DNA from: Lichenostomus cassidix
Lineage: Eukaryota > Chordata > Aves > Passeriformes > Meliphagidae
Length of the DNA: 64,000 nucleotides
Reading direction: 5' to 3'
Assembly (NCBI GenBank): GCA_008360975.2
Contig: CM039185.1
Span: 806,001-870,000, forward strand
Shown here: positions 23,691 to 32,850 of the stretch, piece after piece
Position numbering within the stretch: the stretch's first letter is position 1
Layout: the number at the start of each line of letters is the position of its first letter
Made by a program: the position numbers and the translations under genes
Notes under the pieces: model-generated
Told to the model about the DNA's origin: nothing
The model's input: only the letters and a program-made list of their open reading frames with translations
The model's database searches: none

Positions 23691-23960
23691 TCCGAGATAA
23701 CCACGGTTATTTAATTTATTTTTTCTAAATAAAAAAAAGGAAGGAAGTTAATAAATAATGTAAAGTGGAGAATGCATTAATGAAAGGGAGAACGAGGCAG
23801 AGAGAGGGAGAGAGAGGAAGGGACAGGGCAGAGTGAGAGTGCAGGGAGAGGGGGGCAATATTCCTGCCGGTATCGATTGGATATGATTACATTAGAGCTA
23901 TCAAATATTCATACTACATTCCACAAGAGGTCATTGTGTGTGTTTTTCCAATTTAGCTCT
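23691..23960. promoter_or_regulatory. Candidate conserved regulatory element
   Basis: An AT-rich island in GC-rich surroundings. It contains AACCACGGTT (RUNX-like), a GA-rich run at 23,790-23,830, ATCAAATATTCATAC, ACATTCCAC (TEAD-like) and AGGTCA (nuclear-receptor half site). The motif readings are by eye and function is not shown. Confidence 0.3.
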
Positions 23961-25264
23961 GCCTTGCTGCAGGGAGCAGGCTCCGGGTGGGAAGAGGCTG
24001 TGAGCATGGCTCCAGCCCCTGGCCCTGAGGCTGCCACTCCCATGGCCACAGGGATGTCACCCACTGGAGTGTGGTGTGCTCTGGGTGGGATAGGGGGCTG
24101 GGGGTGGGTGGAGAGGGGGTGCTGAGGTGGCTGCTGGCCCTAAGGGTCCCTTACAAAGCCCCTGAGGGCTGTGGGTCTTGTGTGGATACAGAAACAGGGG
24201 GGACATGCGTGTCCCAGCTCTGGCACCTCACTCCTCCCTGGCAAATGCTTCTGCTCCCTCCCCAGCCAGGTCAGGGCCTGCGGTCACTATTTACTGGCTG
24301 CTCCAGGCTGTTCCTTGGCCTTAATGGAGCATTTTAGCTGGGATGTCCCTTTGTCAGCCAGGAAGGTCAGCCCAGGCCACAGAACCAGGCGGGAGGCAGA
24401 TGAGATGCCGTACGGATGCAGGCAGGCATGTGTGGCAGGTCTCCCGCTGCGCTGCCCACCTGCCAGGGCACACCGGCTCCTCTCTCCCTGCCTCCATCCA
24501 TCCCTCCAGGCTGCCTGTGCCACTGAGATCCTCCCCAAGGAGACAACCACGAGGGAGGGACAAGGACCCTCAGCACCAGTGCTGCTGAAGCAGGGGTTCA
24601 AGGACACAACTCTGGTGTCTCATGTGCAAACCTGGTCCATCACCCTGAGGAGGCAGCTGGGGGTTGCCGCCTGATTTTACTTCCACACAAGGCACTTCCT
24701 TTGCTTGTGCCTCAGTTTCCCTGTTTGTCCACGTTCCTGCAGCATCACCAGGGCACTGCTGCCACCCCCACAGCCCCCGGCCTCAGCAGCCCTGCCGAGC
24801 CCCCCTGGCCTCCGCCCGCCGCAGCCTCGGGCGCTGGGAGCCAGCGCTGCCTTCTCTCCTTACATTAATAAAAATTTTACAGCACGGTGGCAGGAAATGC
24901 ATTTTCAGTTCATCTGCTGCAGCTATTAGATTACCAGGAAATGGCTGGCTGGCCGGCGGCCAGGGCTCCGGAGGGCCGTGGTGCTGGGAGAAGGCGAGCA
25001 GAGCATCGGGATGAGCGGGTGACACCGGTCTCCATCCTCCTGGATGTCCCCATGCTGTGCCAGGCTGTGCCCACCAGCTCTGCCCATGTGCTGGGTGCTG
25101 TGTCTGAGGCTCCCTGGGTATTCTCTGAGCTGGCGGGGATGGATCTGGTCCCTGCTGCTTTGGGAAGATGGGATGAGCAGGGGAGGTGTCTTCTGATGAA
25201 TCTCCAGCCTGAGACCAGTGGATCCCAACTGGCCACAGCCTTTGCTGAGGCTGTGTTGTGCTGG
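23961..25264. other. Intergenic, no gene recognised
   Basis: Contains an AT-rich, non-repetitive patch at 24,860-24,945 (TACATTAATAAAAATTTTAC, CTATTAGATTACC) that could be a homeodomain-bound element. Nothing coding is seen. Confidence 0.4.
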
Positions 25265-25635
25265 TTCCAGGGAGAAGTGGAAGATTTGGGATTGGGGCCA
25301 AGGAAAGGTGGGAGATTTGAGGCTGGGACCAGGGAGAGATGGGAGATTTGAGGCTTGGATCAGGACAGGTGAGATTTGGGGCTGGGACCAGGGAAAAGTG
25401 GGAAATTTGGGACTGGGACCAGGAAGGGATAGAAGATTTGCGACAGGGACCAGGGAAAGCTGTGAGATTTGGGACTGGGACCAGGAAGAGATAGGAAGTT
25501 TGGGACTGGGACCAGGGAGCTATGAGAGACTTGGGGCTTGGAGCAGGGAGAGGTGGGAGATTTGAGGCTTGGATCAGGGACAGTTGTGATTTGGGTCTGG
25601 AACCAGGGAGAGATGGGAGATTTAAGGCTATGATG
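25265..25635. repeat. Minisatellite, ~31-bp unit, about 12 copies
   Basis: Units of the form GGGACCAGGGARAGATGGGAG with ATTTGGGGCT, period about 30-34 bp. The strands are strongly purine/pyrimidine biased. The apparent 296-aa minus-strand ORF over this region is a product of the repeat and has no family resemblance. Confidence 0.9.
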
Positions 25636-27239
25636 GGGAGGAGGCATTCACCAAGTGCCGCAGGTCTCTGCAAAGGTTGGTTATTCCAAGCCGTGGGATT
25701 TTTGACTCACCAGGCTGGGTTGGAGCCAAGCAGAGCCTGTGAAAGGGTTAATGTGTATTGTCTGTAACAGAGCCGGGCAGAGGGGGTAGGTGCTGGCTAT
25801 AAATACCTGTACCTGCCTCAGAGGTGGCAGTGCTAATGAAGGGAGGGAATTGTGAGCAGCCCCTCAGGGAGGGGGGCCAGCAGCAGCAGCAGTGGCTCCA
25901 GTGGCTCTGTGGGCCCTGGGGAGGGAGAGATAGACAGGATAGGGTTTTAGGGACCTGGTTTTTAGGCTAGGCAGGCTTTTCAGGAGGGGCCTCTTAGAGG
26001 TGACTGTGGCCAAATGCTGGAGCTCCCTCTCTACAGGTGGGACAATTTCATGCTGGGGCCCCCTGAGCCCAGCCCAGCCAAGGGCCCTGGGATCTTTTCC
26101 ATGATCTTGGAATGATCCAGGGATCATTTCCACGTGAGCATCAGGCACCAAAGTGAAGCAGCTTCCTTTGGTGGGGGTGATACCCTGGGGCAGCAGGTGG
26201 TGCCTCCCTGGAGCATCCTGGGCTCCAGAGGGATGCTCGAGACTCCAGAGGGATGCTTGAGACTCCCTGCCAGAGCCTGGCAGCCTCTTGGGGGGCTCAA
26301 GCCCTCTCTGCCTGCCTGGCCTCCCAGAGCCCCTGAGTTGGGTGCAGGATGCTGTTTTTGGGAAGGAGGTGACCCCAGCCCTGAGCTCCCCAGCCCTGCC
26401 ATAGGGACATCTCCATCTCCGCTCTGGTACCAGCAACCGCACCGGAGTGAAGGGGACACCTGGGAAATGAGTGATGGAGAATAGGGAGGGCAAGGAATGA
26501 TGGAAGGGAACAGGGCAAGGAAGGGAGCCAAGTGTGGGGAGAAAGGGTCTGGGCTTCACTGGGATTTATTAAAGTTTGAAAGAACAGAAACCCTGGTTTG
26601 CGTGGAGGGGACCAGCTATTTTTAGCCGTGGGTAGGATGTCAGCTCTGAAAATAGCCTGCTACCAGATCCTAATGAAATCCTCTCTTTGGCTCTCACCCG
26701 GAGCAAGTTTGGAGGGGGAGGATCACTGTCACACCCGCAGCCGAGGAGCTCCTGACATTCACAATGACTCGCCTGGTTTTTTCTTATTTATTTATTTAAT
26801 TTTTTTTCCTTCCCCCTCCAGTTTCTCCTATTCTTCGCTGGCTCTGCCTTACGCCGAGCAGAGGAGTCACCAGCCAAAAAAGTGACTGCGGGGGCGGTGC
26901 TGCTTAGCTACGGCCAAATCCCAGCAGCATGTGACCAGCTTGGCAATTTAATACGGAGCCCTGCTCCCCGGCACACGCGTGCTCGAGTTAAAGTGACATT
27001 GAAACGGGGACTTGAAATGCTGAAGGCACAGGGGGAGCTGCCTCCTCCCAGCTCACCCCATCCATCCCTGGAGAGCGGGGTTTGCTCCATGGGGTGTGGG
27101 AGCGGGAAGGGTGGTGCCCAGGTGAGGGAGGATGCTCGGGACAGCTGAGTGGGCCTGGGAGGAAGCAAGGGTTGGGAGAGCTGGAGGATGGATGGTCTGG
27201 GGAGAGCTGAGCAGCCTGGAGCATCAGCAGGAAGGATCG
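25636..27239. other. Intergenic, no gene recognised
   Basis: Contains a short CAG run at 25,878, a TATTTATTTATTTAA run near 26,788 and a compact non-repetitive stretch at 26,820-27,010 that might be regulatory. No coding exon is seen. Confidence 0.4.
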
Positions 27240-27452
27240 CTGGTGTACATGGGATACCTGGTGTTATGGGATACCTGAAGTATATGGGCTGCCTGGTACA
27301 CATGGGATGCCTGGGATTTATGGGATATCTAATGTATATGGGATGCCTGGTACACATGGTACATGTTGGGCCCCTGGTGTACAGGGATACCTGATGTATG
27401 TGGGATCCCTGATACACATGGAACACTTGGTGCACAGGGATACCTCGTACCT
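27240..27452 (+). repeat. Minisatellite, 18-bp unit, about 12 copies
   Basis: Units GGGATACCTGGTGTTAT, GGGATGCCTGGTACACAT and similar. The 18-bp period is a multiple of three, so frames stay open and encode a hexapeptide-like periodicity (MGCLVHMGCLGFMGYL on the plus strand). No start context or homology supports translation. Confidence 0.9.
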
Positions 27453-28140
27453 GTAGTGGACTTCAGTCTGAGATCGCTGGAAAGCCTGAAGGAGACTTGA
27501 AACAGTGGGTGGTGACTGCTCCCAGGAAAGATCAGAAACTGCCTGAGCATCACGGGGAGCATAGGGCAGAGAATCCAGGGAGAGAGAAGGCTCTGAGGGC
27601 TTGGGGACAGAAAAGACACTATGGGAGCATCAAGTCCCTATCAAGGCAGGGCTGAAGGTGCCACAAAGACACAAGGCTGGGTGAGAAATGTGTCTTGCAG
27701 AGGCAGGGTGTGACTTGGCAAAGGGACCAGTGTTCCAAGGGCTTTTTGGGGACATTCAGGGTCTGGAGAGTGCAAGCCCTTCGTCACTTGATTGCCCAAT
27801 GTAATGGGAATGTAGCAGTGTGTTTTGGGTGGGATCCAGCTCAGAGCTGTACCATGGGCACAACAGTGGCCAGACACCTCCTAGGGAGCTGGAAGAGGGA
27901 GTTAACAATTTCCCAGCAAGGAAAGGTTTGTATTGCCCATCCATTGACATCTCAGTGTCTCTTCCCCCACCCTGCTCAGGTTCCCCAGCAGCTCAGGATT
28001 GTGGTCTCACCTTTGGAGCCAACACTGCTCAAGTCACATCTGGTTTCTCTGTTGGAAAGGGGATGTGGCTTTGGGCAGAGACCTCGTCAGGACAAACGTG
28101 TTCTGTAAAAAGAGAGCTGCTGTGGAAGTGCGGGGAGCCC
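27453..28140. other. Intergenic, nothing recognised
   Basis: No repeat or coding segment is recognised here. Confidence 0.4.
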
Positions 28141-28327
28141 ATGGATCATGGAATGATTTGGGTTGGAAGGCACATTAAAGATCCCCTAGTTTCAATCCCC
28201 TGCAGGGACACCTTCCGCTATCCAGATTGCTCCAAGCCCTATCCCAGCTGGCTTTGGACACTTCCAGGCATCCAGGGGCAGCCACAGCTTCTCTGGGCAC
28301 CTGTGCCAGTGCCTCCCCACCCTCATG
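28141..28327 (-). repeat. CR1 LINE 3' fragment
   Basis: GATTTGGGTTGGAAGGCAC, then GCAGGGACACCTTCCGCTATC and CAGCCACAGCTTCTCTGGGC. Confidence 0.9.
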
Positions 28328-28519
28328 GTGATGATGCACAGGGACAGCCAGTACTTGGTGCTCACTGTACACAACGGGACCTGGGAAATCATGACATGGG
28401 AAATCGTTACCCCCGTCCTCTTGTCCCCCTCGGGCTGGGATGAGGTGCCGGATCCCTGCTCACTCCGGGCGGGCGCTGGAGAGCCCCTGGAGACGCTGCT
28501 CCTGCTCGGCGCGGGGCCG

Positions 28520-28760
28520 GAACCATCTGCATCAATGAGTCAGCAGGACCCACTTAACACTTCCCCAGCAGGATCTGCTCCTCTCTCCCGACAGAATGGG
28601 CAGCTCTGGCAGGCTCTGGCAGCGTGTTACAATCTCTTCTCATTAAGGGACGCATCCTGAGCGCTTTATTGATGTTTTATGCTGCCTGGCTCCATCTTCA
28701 GAGGGAAACTCTCATTGCAGTCAATGACTACACGTCCGGGTGCTGCAGGCTGAGCTCGGA
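28520..28760. promoter_or_regulatory. Candidate conserved regulatory element
   Basis: Non-repetitive stretch with ATGAGTCAGCA (AP-1/MAF-like), TTACAATCTCTTCTCATTA, GCGCTTTATTGATGTTTTATG (forkhead-like) and TCAATGACTACACG. Density of recognisable motifs and absence of repeat decay suggest constraint. No alignment was available. Confidence 0.3.
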
Positions 28761-29199
28761 GCTCCGGATTCGGCTCCCGGAGAGGCAGACTCAGCTCTGG
28801 TGGCTACACTGCAAACCGTGGGGTTTGACCCCAAAGCAGGCAAGAAACAGCTCAGGGCCAGGATCCCTGTTTCCTTTCCAGGGATTAGGGAGCATTCAAA
28901 AGGAAAACACAAGGAAGGGGTTGGTTTTTTCCTCGCTTATCCCTCTTTCTGTGAGAAGGAGCTGCATGACAGGGAAGGGAAATGATGTTTCCTCTCCCCC
29001 AGCGCTGCCGTCTGTTCAGCCGAAGCCCGGCCGGGTGGGTGTACCTGGCCTCCTCCTCTCACAGCGTGCTGAGAGCCACATGTCCCTCACCTCAGGAGAA
29101 TCACAGTCCTTTAATAAGCTCCCCAGTGCTGGCTGTTGCTTCCGAAAAGCTCGTGGCACTGTCTGGCTTCAAGTGGCTTTTACATAATACAGACTGTCA

Positions 29200-29252
29200 G
29201 GCTAGATGAGCATCATGGTCCCTTCTGGCCCTAAAATCTGTGAATCTCCAAA
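29200..29252 (+). repeat. Ancient CR1-type 3' tail
   Basis: GCTAGATGAGCATCATGG followed by TCCCTTCTGGCCCTAAAATC and TGTGAATC resembles the 3' end of old sauropsid CR1 families (as in turtles), not the songbird-type copies elsewhere in the window. Confidence 0.55.
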
Positions 29253-31740
29253 TTAGAGGGCACCAGCACCTCCTTGTTTCTGGCTGATTTAATCAGGGGA
29301 ATCGCATGTTCTCTTTTTCCTCTCTCTTTTTTTTCTCCCTCCCCTGCATTGTCTTTAACTGGAGGTGAATTACCCTCCCTCTGAGCCCAAGCTTGGCAAA
29401 CAGCAGCAGGAGAGATCAGGCAGCTGCAGCCTTGCCCTGGGATATCCTGCTCTCCTGCCCACTCCAGGGCTGATTCCCACGGGTGAATTGTCTGACTGTG
29501 GGTACAAGCAGGGGTGGAGCTGGTCAGGCTCAGAGATGGCTAGAAAATCCTTGTGGAAAACGGTGATGAGCTTTCCTGATCGTTTTAAAATCTCAGCTAA
29601 GTTCTCCATGCTCCAGACTGAGCTCCTTTGGATTTGTGACCAAGGTTTGGATGTAGAGACACTTTTTGGGAAGGGAAAGGAAAGCGAGTGACTCCCCATG
29701 TTTTTGGGGGTGTTGGGGGTGTGCAGGGGGAATGGGAAGAGCAAAGAGGGGAGGAATTGCTCATGATCTGTGGGGATTGCTGGGGATGGGGGTATTCCAA
29801 ATGCAGGGATATGCAACTGGAGCTGGGGCCCTGCTCAGCAGGCTCAGCTGGGGTTGGGAGCCCCAGCATGTCCATCTCGATGTTGGTGTCTCGGTGCTCT
29901 CAGCTGCCCAGGCAGGACACACACTGACAGCCTCAAATATAAATGGGACACCCAGGAGCTGCTTCTCCCTATCCCTTTGGGCAGGAGCCCAGGGGCGTTC
30001 AAAGGCTTAAAGGTGATGGATTTCCACTGGCATGAGGAGTGGAGCCAATGCCAAAGGTGAGCTGAGGAGCTGGGGTGGGTTGCAGGCTGGGGCTGAGCAG
30101 AGCGTGGGGCACAGTGTGGGCTGTGGGAGAGCTGTTCAATCCCTGCTCCCACACACCCCACACGGGGAGAGGTGGCCAGAAACCTACACAAGTCTCACAC
30201 CTTCCTCTGCCACAGCTCATCTGGGGGAACCACATCCCTCTCCCAACAGCCAAAACTCCTCAAACCAGGGGGGCTCCATCCCAGACCCTTCCTTTGGGGG
30301 AGGCTCTAAACTTTCCTGCTTTGCAAAAGCACTCGGGTTCCCAGCCCTCCTCTTCAGCGATGCTTTGGTCAATAACTCACCGGGAGGCTGCTATTCTCCC
30401 TGCGTTTCCCACCCTCCCACTCCTCCCGGGAGCTCTGCATTCATGCCTTTTTGGCCCTCCCTCGGCAGCGAATGAGGAATAAAGAGGCGCCGGCTGAGCA
30501 CGACGCAGGCTACGCTGGGATGCTGTGAGCCAGCGAGGGAAGCCTGAATCACCGGCACCTCAAGGTGGGAGTGAGAGATTTGGGCTGGGAGAAAGGCAGG
30601 AGATCACACGTGCTCCCAGGAGTCAGGTGCTCCCAGCCAACTGGCTGGGAATTGGGCAACCTGGATCCTTTCTGTGCCTTTAAAGACGGAGCTGAGAGTG
30701 ATGGGGAGAAGAGGAGGGGCCGGCGGGAGTGCAGAGGGATTCAGCCTGAAGGCTCTGAGCTGGAGCGAATGCTGAGGGATGCTGTCAGGGACTCGTTCTT
30801 CTTGGAGAAACTCCTGGAGGAGCATCCCTGGTGGGATCCCGTGGAGATGGAGAAATGCTCAGCCTAGAAATGCCTCAAATTAAGCTGGAAAGGCTCAGCT
30901 GGGCACCGTGCCGGGGAGTGGAGTCACTGGCCCCAGCTGGGCAGGATTCCAGTGCTTCTGCTGGCATCAGCTGGGAGAGGACCCCTGAGGTCTGTGGGAT
31001 CATCCCGGTTTGTCCCCATCTGCCACAGCCGCGATGTGCCAGATTTATCACCCTTATTCCCGGTCCTTCTCCTCCCCTCTGTCCCCATCCTGCTCTCACA
31101 CAGTCAGACCGTGCTTGCCATCGAGCCTGGGAACCTGCCTGCCCCAGGGGGGTCCTTGGCTGCTGGGGATGTGGCCGGGGTGGCTGAGGGCTTGATGGCT
31201 TCAGCTTCACGTCTGAGACAGGTTTTGAGCCCTCTGTGAGCTGGGGATGACGCTTTGCTCATCTGGTGAGCACTCGCAGGAAGGATGGGTGACCATCCTG
31301 TGGAAGCGTTGAGAGGAATTGGAGGCAGGGTGGGGGCTCTGGTGTGGTCCATAGGTGATGTCCAGTGTTATCAGGGTGGCCTTCTGTCTTTGGGACTGTC
31401 AAACCAGATGCAATTTACTTATAAATGGGCTGAGGGGTGTCACAAAGATCCCTGGTGCTCCTGAGCCAGAGAAAGCAGCAAGGAGGGAGCATGCAGCGAC
31501 TTGAGAAAACCTTTGGGATGAGAGACCCAGGTCCTGCTTGGACCCTGAGTCCAAGCTTTTTGTTTCTGGGAGAGTACATGTGCATGGGCCGGTTCTGTGG
31601 GTCTCAGTGTGAAAAAGTCGCTTTCCAGCCTCTCTGCCTGAGTATCTCTTACAGGAGCTAATTCAGGTGTGGGTTTGGACTTTTGGGAAGTATCAGAGGT
31701 GGATGGCACCTGGGTTGTCCCTGGGGAGGGGTGAGCTGGG
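29253..31740. other. Intergenic, no gene recognised
   Basis: Plain sequence with a T-rich run near 29,325. No exon, RNA gene or full-length repeat is recognised on either strand. Confidence 0.45.
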
Positions 31741-31797
31741 AGAAGGTCGCACTCGATGACCTTAGAGGTCTTTTCCACCTTTTCCATGATTTTGTGA
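31741..31797 (+). repeat. CR1 LINE 3' terminal fragment
   Basis: ACTCGATGACCTTAGAGGTC then TTTTCCACC and a short ATTTTGTGA tail, a CR1 3' end of the GATGATCTTAGAGG type. Confidence 0.75.
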
Positions 31798-32089
31798 GGT
31801 GACCGCGCCTGTTTCGCAGCGATTTACGGATCAAACCCAAGGTGACAGATCCCGAGAGTCGCTCCCGGCTCTTTGCAGCCCAACCCCGCGCGACCTGCCC
31901 ACGGCGTCACACTGACCCCGACCCATCCCGTGACACCGCTGTGTGTCTCCGAGGTGGGCTGTCCCGGTGGGTGCACGGGGAACGCCGGCCCGAGGGGCGG
32001 GAGGGCCATCCCGAGGGGCGCAGGAAGGGCCGCGGAGCCCGGCGCAGACGGAAGCGTTTAAATAGCGGCTGAGCATCCCGCGGCGGGGC

Positions 32090-32452
32090 TGGGCGGCAGC
32101 GGCGCCTGGGGAGCGCTGCGGGGCTCTGCGGGGCCGCTAATGGGCCGAGTCCATTTCAGCGGGATGACGCCACTTGGGTAAAGCGTTAAGAGCTCCGGGA
32201 AGGCAGCGCAGAGCGAGGGGGAGCGCGATGCTCCCGGGCAGCGCCAGGTCCCTCCCTCCTCCCTCCATCCCTCCTCCTCCTCCCTCCTCCCAGCCTCCCG
32301 TTCCCACCGAGCGCGGGCCCCCCCCCGCCGCTCCCGCTGCCCGCGGCGCGGGGCTCGGCTGCGGGGCCGGGGCTGCCCCGCTGCCCGCCCCGGGGCTGCC
32401 CCCGCCGCGCTCGGGCTCCGCGGGCGGATGGACCGGCGGCGGCGGCTGCGGG
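32090..32452 (+). other. SPRY3: Presumed SPRY3 non-coding exon 1
   Basis: Bounded downstream by a strong donor, CTGCGGG|GTGAGTCC, with the intron starting at 32,453. The 5' end is a guess placed about 30 bp after the TATA-like box. Sprouty genes typically carry one or more non-coding exons ahead of a single coding exon, which fits. Confidence 0.4.
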
Positions 32453-32459
32453 GTGAGTC

Positions 32460-32850
32460 CGCCCGGCGCGGACACGCGTGGGCTACGGGACGGCGGCGGA
32501 ACGCGGCGGAGCGGACGCGGGTGGGGTGCGCGGCGGGAGGACGCGCGTAGGTCGAGCGGGCGGCGGTCCTGGGCACGCGTGAATAGCGGGGATGGGGGTC
32601 CTGGACACGCGTGGGCTGTTCCCGAAGGGACGCGGGGTCTCTGGATGCGCACGGGCTGTGAGTGTGCAAGGAAGCTGCGGTTCCGTGCGGTGGGGGTTGG
32701 GGTCCTGCACACGCGTGGTGGGGCTGGGGGCTGCGTGTGGGTCAGAGTCACGCGTGGGCTGTCCCGCACACGAGCAGGCTGCTGGCGCAGCAGTGCTCGG
32801 GGGTCCTGGAGACGCGGGGGCTGTGTGAGCGTGGAGGGGCTGCGGGACCG
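32460..32850 (+). repeat. Degenerate ACGCGTGGGCTG minisatellite in the CpG island
   Basis: The phrase GGGTCCTGGACACGCGTGGG and variants (CACGCGTGGGCT, CACGCGTGAATAG, CACGCGTGGTGGG, TCACGCGTGGGCTGT) recur irregularly every 40-120 bp just after the presumed SPRY3 exon 1 donor. Confidence 0.6.

Noticed and set aside
24783..25673. 296-codon minus-strand ORF
   Set aside because: It is produced by the 31-bp minisatellite; the peptide is periodic, low in complexity and resembles no family.
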